Below, in pieces: positions 1 to 10,268 of a stretch of DNA of 64,000 nt. Position 1 is the stretch's first letter, and each line of letters begins with the position of its first letter. The position numbers were made by a program, and so were the translations under genes. The notes beneath the pieces are model-generated. The model saw nothing but the letters and a program-made list of their open reading frames with translations, was not told where the DNA came from and searched no databases. Source of the DNA: Ectobius pallidus (lineage: Eukaryota > Arthropoda > Insecta > Blattodea > Ectobiidae); contig CAXKWD010000003.1 of the NCBI GenBank assembly GCA_964059195.1, positions 197,060,174-197,124,173 of the forward strand. The letters run 5' to 3'.

Positions 1-139
1 AGGCCTACGTCTGCTTATCTCCTGCACAATATCATACTACATGTGTTGGGATGTAGGGTTAAATATTAGGTCTACTATCTCAGGCTACATCTGTTTACTT
101 CAAGCTTCGGCCGAGCGAAGAGGTTTGTTGTTTGTTCTA

Positions 140-870
140 CAGTGAGTCCCACGCAAGAGTTGACCAATGACGCGGGTTTCTGCGTCGCGGCTGGCACAGC
201 TCCAACTCCCGAGCGATCGGGTGAAATATGTACGCAAATAATGCCGCGGTCGTTGTAATGATTCAGGTTATCACATTTACAGTTAAAATTACAATGAAAA
301 TAACCACGTACTTCATCACAAGAGATGATGGAAATGTTCTCCTCTTACATCCAGACAATACTGGCACCTTTTTAGGAAATTTTCTTTCACGCGCATAAGT
401 TCAGCTTCCGAGACAGAGTTCATTTCTCTTGTGATAGGCCTATGTGATATTGTCATCAAGTTCTTCTAACAGTATGTAAATATTATTTATGGGGAAACTT
501 GAAAAATAAAGTGTATAGGTCAATTTCCCATACACAAGAACAACTTAAAGACAATATCACAAGATAAATTAACTCTATCTCGGAAGCTGAACTTACGCGC
601 GTGAAAGAAAATTCCTTAAAGAAGGTGTCAGTGTTGTGCTTATGCAGGAGGAGAACATTTGCAACATCTCTTGTGATGAGGTACATGGTTATTTTCGTTG
701 TAATTTTAACTGTAAATGTGAGAACCTGAATCATTACACCGACCGCGGCAATATATAGATATTTCATATATTTCACGTAGATATTTCACCCGATCGCTCG
801 GGAGTTGGAGCTGTGCCAGCCGCGACGCAGAAACCCGCGTCATTGGCCAACTCTTGCGTGGGACTCACTG
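140..870. mobile_element. Foldback MITE, Tc1/mariner-type TA target (copy 1)
   Basis: The two halves are inverted copies of each other, with arms of about 330 bp and a loop near 472-538. The outer ends read CAGTGAGTCCCACGC and its reverse complement, and each end is flanked by TA, the Tc1/mariner target duplication. A second copy with the same ends lies at 29736-30427. Short reading frames inside (for example 483-776) simply reflect the palindrome. No transposase is visible, so this is a non-autonomous element that could fold into a long hairpin if transcribed. Confidence 0.88.
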
Positions 871-872
871 TA

Positions 873-1488
873 GTTCGATCGCCCACCGCTAGGTGCTACA
901 ACTCTATGTATATTTGTATTTGTAAAATTAAATTACGTAAGAAGATATCGTTTTAAGTGCCTTAATGGGTTCGTGCAATTCTATTTCATTCAAATGTGAG
1001 TCTAAAACGACATTATTGTGAAAGTTAAATCTTCCAGCATCAATTCTGAAATTCGGGTGGGTACGAAGCTTCCGAGTGCTGCCACCATTTGCCATCGACC
1101 GTCGATTGAAAAACGGACAGGTTTGATTTCACAGACCAGTTAATCCCTTTCGCTCGTTGTCGATCGCTGGCGATTGATGCTATGTGACTAGTACCACTGG
1201 TGTCTATAGGTTCGTTATATCGGTCGGTCGGTCGCTGTCGCTCGATCGATCCAGTGTGACAGCCCCCTATCTCGCTCTGTACGGATGTCAGTTATTGCCA
1301 AGTCAAGCGATGTTGTGGTTATTAAACAGTGTTTCAATCGAAGATTGGAGAAAATGTGAGGCACACTTTGAGACTACAGGAATAGGATTTTCACGAAAGA
1401 CTGGGACTCTCTACTGAAATAGTTGTAGTAACAGTTGTGATGTGGACATTAGCAATGGCGAGGAGGTATGAAATTGTGTTTGATGTGA
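873..1488. other. Unassigned interval
   Basis: I see no domain, splice-framed exon or terminal repeat. One 77-codon frame (1184-1417) has no recognisable motif or coding character and was not called. The interval lies between two MITEs. Confidence 0.5.
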
Positions 1489-1489
1489 T

Positions 1490-1751
1490 GTAAAGGTAGG
1501 ACTCTTGTAGCTGAATATAATATCATTTGTGTTAGTATTTTATAATAATATTAATAATTAATATATTCAGTTATAAAACAATACAATTAGAAACCATATT
1601 CTGGGTTTCGAAATGGGCTAAGTCAACAGTAGACACTAGAACAAATTTCAGTACGTTCCCTGCTATTCTGTGAATGCTGCTAGGCATGCGCACTGGCTCA
1701 TATCAGCAACTTATATATTTTAGTCGGACCGCTTTTTTTTCCTACCTGTAC
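1490..1751 (-). mobile_element. MITE fragment, family M-CAGGTAG (internally deleted copy)
   Basis: About 140 bp (1612-1751) is the reverse complement of the left half of the element at 22171-22430, including the words GGCATGCGCA and CGGACCGCTT and the terminal CCTACCTGT. The far end survives only as AAGGTAGG followed by ACTCTTGT, which matches the other copy with the inner part of its terminal repeat deleted. No coding capacity. Confidence 0.7.
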
Positions 1752-1922
1752 ACAAATCGATTTTACAGTTTGACGTAATGAACAGTTATTCTTTGTTTTC
1801 CAATTTAAAGTACAGTAATTTTATAGTAAATATCCGACTACATGATTTGCAATTAATACAAGCTGTCCGTTTAGTTTTAATTTTAAAAGAATGAAACATA
1901 ACATTTAAACATAACATAACAT

Positions 1923-2372
1923 AAACATAACACTGACAAAAAAGTATATCAAATTACGAAAATATTTAAACAAAATGATATCAAAGTAGCATATAAAACC
2001 AATAATAAAATAAAAAACACACTATATAATGCAACTAACAACAACATAGATAAATATAGCGATAATGGAGTATATAAACTAAAATGCAATAACTGTGATA
2101 ATGTATACATAGGGCAGACAGGACGAAAATTCAAGCAAAGATATCATGAACACGTAATGGACTATAAATATAAAAACCGAAAATCAGCATATGCTAAACA
2201 TCTTTTAGATAAAACACATTCACTCAACACAATAGAAAATACAATGGAAATTATACATAAACAGGATAAAGGTCCAAAATTAAATACATTAGAATCTTTA
2301 GAAATATATAGAAATAAACATAAGATTATAAATGAAGACACTATACCCTTAGCAACCAGGGAAGGCGGTTGA
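1923..2372 (+). pseudogene. Penelope-like retroelement, C-terminal GIY-YIG endonuclease region (5' truncated)
   Basis: An open frame of about 150 codons reads through a GIY-YIG nuclease module. The GVYKLKCNNCDNVYIGQTGR segment supplies the GVY and YIG halves, followed by the FKQRYHEH helix and then AKHLLDKTHS. This order, with the C-x2-C insert between the GIY and YIG strands, is typical of the Penelope-like element endonuclease that follows the reverse transcriptase. The reverse transcriptase itself is missing upstream, so the copy is 5' truncated. The frame ends in TREGG and a stop, and the following bases form the left arm of an inverted repeat (2342-2909). The endonuclease residues look intact, but there is no sign of a full element here. 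Confidence 0.85.
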
Positions 2373-2909
2373 GGCCAGGTAGATTCCTTCACCCGCATGG
2401 ACCCTCACATTTACAAGGGCAGGATATTTAGGACCAACCGTAATTTCCTCCCAATGAGTCACATAGTCTACTTCTATCAATCAATCTTAGATTTTTTTTA
2501 ATATGTCATTTTATCTTAAAATGTTTGTTACATATCAATTCTACACATAATTACAAGAAAAATGACACCAAACAATGTATAATTTACTTTAATAGGAACA
2601 TTTCTAACAAATACATAAATAAAAGTTACGAGAAAACTGCTTTCAAGTCCTATGTTCCTATTAAAGTAAATTATACATTGTTTGGTGTAATTTTTCTTGT
2701 AATTATATGTAGAATTGATATATAACAAACATTTTAAGATAAAGTGACATATTAAAAAAATCTAAGATTGATTGATTGAAGTAGACTAGGTGACTCATGG
2801 GGTGGAAATTACGGTTGGTCCTAAATCTCCTGCCCTTGTAAATGTGAGGGTCCATGCGGGTGAAGGAATCTACCTGGCCTCAACCGCCTTCCCTGGTTGC
2901 TAAGGGTAT
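2342..2909. repeat. Inverted repeat of the Penelope element tail
   Basis: Two arms of about 260 bp (2342-2602 and 2652-2909) are reverse complements around a 49-bp loop. The left arm starts inside the last codons of the GIY-YIG frame, so the right arm is an inverted, strongly truncated second copy of the same 3' region. Head-to-tail and inverted partial copies are usual for Penelope-like elements. Two 66-codon frames on opposite strands here are palindrome artefacts. Confidence 0.8.
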
Positions 2910-2958
2910 ATAGATTACAACCCTCTTTTCGAACTGATTTCAGAACACGCTCAACCGG

Positions 2959-3132
2959 TATAAATTAACAACACTCTAAAGATCAAAAGTTCAGTACACA
3001 TTAGACACTGTAACGGTGTAGTTTGCATCAACAAATAAAGGTAAGTAACTTTTCTTGTTAGGCTATTTCATCATAATTATAACACTTCAAATTTACAATT
3101 ATATTCCTCTTATTGTTTCATATTTATTTTAG
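2959..3132 (+). promoter_or_regulatory. Candidate Penelope-type promoter with mini-intron
   Basis: A TATAAAT box begins at 2959. An arthropod initiator TCAGT lies at 2991-2995, about 32 bp downstream. A consensus donor GTAAGT follows at 3041 and a TTTTAG acceptor ends at 3132, giving a 92-bp putative intron. Next comes GATCTGAAGATGGC and then GCCGAAA, words I associate with Penelope-like terminal repeats. Penelope is known to carry a short intron in its 5' region. The assignment to this element is inference from position. Confidence 0.45.
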
Positions 3133-3159
3133 GATCTGAAGATGGCAAATCAGTTTTGC

Positions 3160-4262
3160 CGAAATGCATAATCGTCTATCTTCACGTAACGCATAACCGA
3201 ATCAACAAATTTGGGATTGCAGCGGAAAAAAGAGCTTTAAAACATACACAACAGATTATATTTATAATTGGACCAATCGCACAATATTAGCCAACATTTC
3301 TATGAACATTAATTTAATTTTGGCTGAATAGATTCAACATACAGATGTAATGTTGTTGTTCTCGCTAAATTTTTATAAACTATTTAACTGTCACTTCCGA
3401 TTCTATTAAAGAGTTCAATTTACTAGGTTTTAGTACGAAATTTGTATTCAGTAGTACTTTCCTATGACGTTAGCCTTCAAGCTTATGATTTCTCCTGTTT
3501 GGTGGAGTTGCTAGCGCGCCGTAGTTTTCCTCGGGGCTTGAGTATAATGGAGGTCAGCACTTGTTGGATGCAGTGTAGTGAACATGTAGTGTTTTTGCAA
3601 CGATATTCTCCACTCTCCGATTCGCCAGGGAATTTCTGGGGTAAGTGAGTTATAGGTCATGGTTTTCTGTAAATAGTAAATTCTAGCTTCGGTGATAAAT
3701 TCATTACGTAAAGATATAAATTGCCTTTCATGTGGTATGATGTTCTGTAGTAATGGTTTCAGCGGAAACTATGAGTGATTTGAAGTTAGGCATAATTGCA
3801 TTCTTTGCCGGGTATGTCCCCGTTCTATGTAACTGATATAGACTGCGTACCCAAGACACCAATATATCTAACAATGTACACGTTAAGCAATAAATAAGTT
3901 AATGTATACTCAATTTGGTGGGAATATGCTATAGTTACGAGTAATGAAAGTTTTTTTGGAGAACTGGTTCCATAGGTTGTATTTATGCAAAATCATCATC
4001 TATAATACATAAGTAGAAACCTTCTAAATTATGAGAGTCAGAAATGAGTCATAGATATAGTGATATTTAGGCATTTCAGTAAGGATTGAGCTTATAGTAG
4101 TCCACGCATGTTTCGGATGTTAACTTCACGTAATTCTGCATTCAGAGTTGTCCTTGTCATACTTCTTGAGGTCATGAACTCCCATGCCTTGCAAGTCGTG
4201 CATTCCTTACGTAACACATTCTGTGTTCAGGTTTATTTTTACTGAGGTGTATATGTGGAATT
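3160..4262. other. Unassigned interval
   Basis: A+T-rich sequence without recognisable terminal repeats, domains or RNA genes. One 68-codon frame (3442-3648) looks random. Confidence 0.5.
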
Positions 4263-4269
4263 GTGGCCT

Positions 4270-5140
4270 TTCTTACTCTGTATGAATATTCTAGCATTGA
4301 AGTATATTAAATCGAAGTTACATTTACTTGCCTTAATATTCAATTATTCAAGATAATATTCCTGAGTGAACACTAATTATTTGAAAGACTTCTATAGCCT
4401 AAAGAAGTGTAGCTTTTCTTACTCTGTATGAATATTCTAGCATTGAAGTATATTAAATCGAAGTTACATTTAATTGCCTTAATATTCAATTATTCAAGAT
4501 AATATTCCTGACTGAACACTAATTATTTGAAAGACTTCTATAGCCTAAAGAAGTGTAGCTTTTCTTACTCTGTATGAATATTCTAGCATTGAAGTATATT
4601 AAATCGAAGTCACATTTACTTCCCTTAATATTCAATTATTCAAGATAAGATTCCTAAGTGAACACTAATTATTTGAAAGACTTCTATAGCCTAAAGAAGT
4701 GTAGCTTTTCTTACTCTGTATGAATATTCTAGCATTGAAGTATATTAAATCGAAGTCACATTTACTTCCCTTAATATTCAATTATTCAAGATAAGATTCC
4801 TAAGTGAACACTAATTATTTGAAAGACTTCTATAGCCTAAAGAAGTGTAGCTTTTCTGACTCTGTATGAATATTCTAGCATTGAAGTATATTAAATCGAA
4901 GTTACATTTACTTGCCTTAATATTCAATTATTCAAGATAATATTCCTGAGTGAACACTAATTATTTGAAAGACTTCTATAGCCTGAAGAATTGTAGGTTT
5001 TCTTACTCTGCATTAATATCCAAGCATTATTCTGAATCAAAGTTTACATTCATTTGTCTTAACATTCCATTATTTACTATACTCTCCAGAACGAACATTA
5101 ATTATTTGGAAGACTTCTTCGACCTGAAGAATTATGGTCC
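4270..5140. repeat. 146-bp tandem satellite, five close units plus one decayed unit
   Basis: The anchor TTCTTACTCTG (one unit has TTCTGACTCTG) begins at 4270, 4416, 4562, 4708, 4854 and 5000, so the period is exactly 146 bp each time. Units differ by a few substitutions; the third and fourth share private variants (GAAGTCACA, AAGATTCCTA), which indicates recent duplication of one unit. The last unit (from 5000) is clearly diverged and the array fades near 5140. The period is close to one nucleosome core length. There is no coding frame through the array. Confidence 0.93.
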
Positions 5141-5144
5141 GTCT

Positions 5145-5940
5145 TGACTTGTTTTAATGTTTAGTCCTGGATCACATTAAACTAAAATTATAGCTTTTCC
5201 GGCTTTTATTAGATTATTTTGTTTCCCTTTGCATTTAACTAACTGAAGTATTTCTAGTGTTAAAAAAGGGGACCTATAGCAATTTATATTTTGGATCTTA
5301 ATATCCAAGTTATATTTTCTGGCTATTACTAAAGCTTTCCTTAGCTACTTCTAGTTCATTATTTGGGTATATATTATACTACATCTTCGTAGCAAGTTTC
5401 ATTTGTACTTTGATTAGTTAAAGTATACCTAATTTCTATCCAAAGGTTCTAACCTGACCCTGTCCTATTTGGTATTTACGTATATCCGTTATACACGGCA
5501 TCGTTACGTATTGATGGATTCATTAACTCATTCTACTCTAAGAATACTTGGAATTTCTTATAAGAATTTAGGTAGCAGATGATTTTGCATAATTACGGTG
5601 TGCTTAGGTACACTTTATAGTTTTTATTCTAGTGCAAAGATTTAACGAAAACCTAACCATATTCTGTTGTTATTCCATATGCGTAACACATTTTTGGATA
5701 TCTAACTTTGATGATTCAATGGAGGGATCCAGACATAAGCTTACTACAGACAATCGTAGTGGGTATTGATTTCTTGTATTGGTAACCTTTCTATAAATTG
5801 ATTATTGTATGGTTGTTCTGGCTCTTCAAGCGGAATTATTATGCCATTTTGGAGCTCTCTTTCTTTGTAGAGCATTTTTGCTTACTCAACTAATTAATTG
5901 TTTCTCTTACCTAAGAGTTCCTTAAAGATAAAGCGTAAAG
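5145..5940. other. Unassigned interval between satellite and LINE tail
   Basis: A+T-rich and possibly containing very decayed satellite at its start; otherwise I recognise nothing. Confidence 0.45.
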
Positions 5941-6084
5941 ATTTGGATGTAGATGTAGATGTAGATATCTCGTCCTGTAGATCCTGTGTTGAGCGGGGCT
6001 CAAGGATATAGAACACGTCAGATCAAAAAATACATGCATGTTATAACAATAATATAGGCCTACAGAAACTGTAAGCTGCCAAAT

Positions 6085-7502
6085 TTATCCAAGCTGGAAA
6101 TATTCCTCCAAATTGTAGAAGGTGTGAGTTATTAAAAATTCCTTGACAGCTGTTTTGAAAGGTTTGCTCTTTCTTTGAATACATAATAATTTAATGTTGT
6201 TTGGAAGCTTGTTATATACTTGTACTGCAGAATAATAAGCACCCTTCTGAAAGAGTTTTAACGAGTTATTTGGTCTGTGTAGATCATTCATGTTTCTGGT
6301 AGTACGTCCGTGTACACTAAAATTAGTTTGAAATTTATCAATATTATTCACTACATAACACATAACAGAGTATATATACTCCCCTGTAAGAGTGAGGACT
6401 TTTAATTTTTCAAATAGCGGTTTACAAGATTCCCTTTTTTTCTTTCCACATATTATTCTTATTGCCCGCTTTTGTAATCTAAATATTTTCTCCCTATGGG
6501 AAGAGTTGCCCCAGAATATGATCCCGTACCTCATTACCGAGTGAAAATATGCAAAATATACCATAAGTAATGCATCCTGTTTTAATATATTATTCAAAAT
6601 TCTTAAAGCAAAGCACGCTGAACTCAGTTTTGGACTTATCATTTCTATGTGTGTCTTCCAGTCAAGATTTTGGTCAATTTGCAGTCCTAAAAATTTTACA
6701 TTGCTAATTTCTTGTATGATTTGTGTTCCATAATTAATTTCAAGATTTGAGATACATTTGTTTTTTGTTCTAAATTGTATAAAATGGGTCTTATCAATAT
6801 TAAGTGTCATTTTATTAGCTAGAAACCATGTGTTTAACTCGTGAAAAGCCTTTGTAGCTATTCTTCATAAATGCTCTTGTGACGTTCCTGTTACAAGTAC
6901 ACTAGTATCATCTGCGAAGAGCAATACCTTTGATTCGTCACTTAAGTTATAGGGCAAGTCATTCATGAAAATTAAAAAGAGCAGAGGTCCTAGTATTGAT
7001 CCCTGAGGTACCCCATTCTTAACAACCCCTAAGTTAGATTCATTTCCATTTATTATTACCTTTTGAGTTCTATCAGAAAGATATGATTTGAACCACTTAA
7101 GTGTTAAATTATCGAACCCATAATGATCCAATTTTTGAAGTAATATTTCATGATTTATACAGTCAAACGCTTTAGCTAAGTCGCAGAAAATTCCCAGAGC
7201 ATATTTCTTTTTATCTGACGCTTCCAGTATTTCTGTAGTAAGTTGAAATGTAGCATTCTCAGTGGACATGCCATTTCTAAATCCAAACTGAGATGAAGTA
7301 AGAATGTCATTCAAATTAAGATAGTGTATTATGCGTTTGTACATGACTTTTTAAAAAACTTTTGAAAATGAGGTTAAGAGCGATATAGGTCTATAATTTG
7401 ATGGTAGATTTTTTTCACCTTTTTTAAAGAGGGGCTTAACAATAGCATGCTTCAGTCTTTCTGGAAATATTCCATTTTCTAATGAACAATTGCATATGTG
7501 AC
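6085..7502 (-). pseudogene. LINE ORF2, reverse transcriptase and C-terminal part
   Basis: This is the 3' half of a LINE ORF2, continuing the endonuclease half at 10269-11862. In order it shows the YRPISLL finger motif, FGFRNGMSTENA, the catalytic FCDLAKAFD block, NGVPQGSILGPLLF and the FADDTS catalytic box. A C-terminal region (LQKRAIRIICG, then NKLPNNIK) resembles that of CR1/Jockey-group elements. Two in-frame stops are seen, a TAA at 7351-7353 before VMYKR and a TGA near 6862 after TSQEHL; otherwise the frame is continuous. The total ORF2 would be close to 1000 codons, normal for the group. With so few lesions the copy is fairly young but inactive. Confidence 0.9.
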
Positions 7503-7505
7503 TAA

Positions 7506-10265
7506 TAGTCCAGTCAAATTATCACAAAAAAAGTCATGTGGATGCAAAATTTAGGGTAGAACTAATTTTTTTATATGATGTCTGGGATGGTTTTGAGAGT
7601 AATTTCTGACATTTTGCCAACAAAATTGTTTGCCGCCGGAGCCGCCATCTTGAAAAAACTTCAAAATTTTCGATTTTATTTCTGTTTTTGCCCATAATAT
7701 GCCAAAATACGCACCTGACAAAATGTTTTATTATCCATCCTAAAAGTGGACTAAATTTGCCACAGTTCAAGATCAAATTGAGTTTTCTACCATGAATAGT
7801 TTCGGAAATACAGCTCTCTGAATTTCAGCAACATTTTGCAAAAAATAAAAAAATCTGAACTTTCAACTAGTTTTTGCTCGCTATCTTCTAAATGACCAAG
7901 CCTTCAGTAAAATTTCGAAGGATAACTTTTAAACTAGAGTAAATTTGCAACAAGCTGAGTATTTTAACGTTTTGATACCTATTATAGGTCACCAGATACA
8001 GAGGTATCTACAACTCCTCACATTTCAGAAAACTTATCGAAGGTACGAAAGTCTAGTTTTGCCTAGGATATTCTAAATGACGTTTATCAGTAAAAAATCT
8101 GTGTTGTCTTATAGTTAAGTTTTACATTGTAATTAACAACCAAAACAGTATTTCCAAGAATTTATAATGATAAAAGACTAAAAAAAATCTAAAAAGAAAA
8201 TAATAAGAAAAGTTGGTGTAGGTACAGCATTTTAATTTGGAAAGAACGGCGTTTTATTTTAGAATAACACTTTTGCAGTGTCCTCTGAAAAAAAATTACT
8301 TCCTATAGCAGATACAGTTCTCCGAAAATGGAAACATGTTATCGGAGGAATGGCGCTAAGAGGCTCTTTGTCACTGCTCCGCATACCGTTCTCTCCGGAT
8401 ACATCTGTTTTAATGTGTTTGTACCAGGCAACCTTAGGCATTTTGAAATATTTGCAGACACATTATGACTCAAAGGTTTCAGTTATCTTCGATGGTTATC
8501 CTTCAGACGCTAATCAAACAAGCACAAAGAATTGTGAGACTCCGACGGGCTACGAGTCCATCTCCTGATGTCGTCTTTGATAGAACTACTGTTTTGAAAA
8601 GCTCGCAAGAAACTTTTCTCACCAATGAAAACAACAAGAGGCGCTTCGTAGAATTGGCAAAAGCTGGAATAGGCTGTTAAAGATGCAGATGTCTTGATTG
8701 TTAGCACTGCCTTCTCAAAAGCATCTCAATACGACACTGTCTTTGTAGTTGGGGAGGACATAGACCTTCTTATTTCCTCACTGCATTACCATCCCCTCAC
8801 ATAAAGAATACATATCTCCAAAAGTACGGAAGAAGCAAAGCTGCAGACATCTTCTATTCAAGGCAGTCATTTCGCCGCAGCTTCTCCAACATGCTGCTGT
8901 TCATCCATGCTTTCAGTGGTTGTGATACAACATCTGCAGTTTTTGGCCACGGGAAAACCCACTTCTGTTCGCTGGTTTTGAAACATCCTGAACTAGAAGA
9001 GAAGCCTAATGTATTTCTGAACCCTCAAGCTACATCAGGAGAAGTGGCTGAAGTGGGCCAACATTTATTGGTTCACTTATATGGAGGAGACCCTGCTACA
9101 CAAACACTTGACGAACTTCGGCACGGAATATTTGTAAAAGCTGCAGGAAGAATGAAATTTAACTTAGCGAGGCTGCCCCCAACCAGTGATGTGACTCAAC
9201 TTCATGCCATTCGAAAATACCACCAAGTTCAGGCATGGCTCAGTGAATACAAAGACCCTTTGAAGTGGGGCTGGGTGAACACACCAAGAGGCCTCTTTCC
9301 CCTTAAAGCCAAGAAGGAGCTAGCTCCAGAATCAATTCTGAAAAGTATTTCCTGTACCTGCAAGAAGGGGTGTTTAAACGCTTGTGGGTGTCGTAAAGCT
9401 GGATTAAAGTGCACAACGATATGCAAACATTGCAATGGGCAGGCGTGTGAAAACATACTAATAGTCCTGTCCTCCGACAGTGAGGATGACGACACTCCTG
9501 ATGAGCCAATTAATTCGTTTTTGGATGAAGACGCTGAAGAGAACTTTATCAACACTGGCTAGATTGTGAACATCATGGACGAAATAGCAGACGTCAACTG
9601 CCGAAGTCCCTCTAAGTGCCGAAGACTATGAACAAACAAGTTATTCAATGCAATGTTTCACCAGAACTCCAACTAAATAAAATCTTTTTGTATATAAATG
9701 AATGTTCTGTGCCGTTATTGCTCCTAACTTGTACGCACATGCAATTATTCAATCGTTGCTGTATATATATTTTTAAACCTCTGTATTCTGTGACCTGTAA
9801 GAGGTAGGATAAGTTTAAAGTACTCGACAAGTTTCAAATTACCTCTAGTTTAAGTTTCCATATGGAGTTTTACTATAGGTTTGGTCATTTAGAAGATAGC
9901 GAGCAAAAACTAGTTGAAAGTTCAGATTTTTTTATTTTTTGCAAAATGTTGCTGAAATTCGGAGAGCTGTATTTCCGAAACTATTCATGGTAGAAAACTC
10001 AATTTGATCTCAAACTGTAGAAAATTTAGTCTACTTTTAGGATGGATAATAAAACATTTTGGTCAGGTGAGTATTTTGGCAGATAATGGGCAAACACAGA
10101 AATGAAATCGAAAATTTTGAAGTTTTTTCAAGATGGCGGCTCTGGCGGCAAAAAATTTTGTTGGCAAAATGTCAGAAATTACTCTCAAAACCATCCCAGA
10201 CATCATATAAAAAAATTAGCTCTACCCTAAATTTTGCATTCATTCTTGACAGTTTGATTGGACTA
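7506..10265 (+). mobile_element. Academ-like DNA transposon with ~400-bp terminal inverted repeats
   Basis: The ends read TAGTCCARTCAAA and are inverted; similarity between the two ends extends about 400 bp inward (7506-7925 against 9865-10265). TAA (TTA on the other strand) lies at both sides, at 7503-7505 and 10266-10268, and excising the element with one TAA rejoins the LINE reading frame. The coding remnant inside combines an XPG/FEN-like core with a cysteine cluster. A 3-bp duplication and an XPG-like nuclease fit the Academ superfamily (AcademX lineage). I could not find a DDE transposase here, so this copy is probably non-autonomous. Confidence 0.7.
8278..9562 (+). pseudogene. XPG/FEN-like nuclease with C-terminal Cys cluster, transposon-encoded, frameshifted
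   Basis: Three plus-strand frames together give one protein. The first (8278-8530) ends in KVSVIFDGYPSDANQTSTK. The second (8520-8800) continues with NENNKRRFVELAK, DADVLIVSTAF and VVGEDIDLLI. The third (8891-9562) opens with HAFSGCDTTSAVFGHGK. The order FDG, then an acidic DxD strand, then GxDxxxxxxGxGK parallels the FEN1/XPG catalytic core, where these positions hold metal-binding acidic residues and the helix-hairpin motif. The C-terminus (near 9350-9450) has nine cysteines in CTCKKGC, CGCRKAGLKC and CKHC groups, like a CXC or Cys8 zinc module, followed by an acidic tail. At least two frame breaks make it a pseudogene. Similar proteins are common in arthropods; the XPG comparison is my reading of the motifs, not a search result. 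Confidence 0.6.
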
Positions 10266-10268
10266 TAA

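Noticed and set aside
483..776. 97-codon minus-strand frame
   Set aside because: It lies within the palindromic arms and loop of the foldback MITE; no domain and both strands read similarly.
1184..1417. 77-codon plus-strand frame
   Set aside because: No motif, and no splice context or homologue that I recognise.
2525..2728. Pair of 66-codon frames on opposite strands
   Set aside because: They are the two strands of the Penelope inverted repeat, so the similarity is structural.
4270..5140. CRISPR-like array
   Set aside because: The 146-bp units are contiguous with no unique spacers, in a eukaryotic context; it is a satellite.
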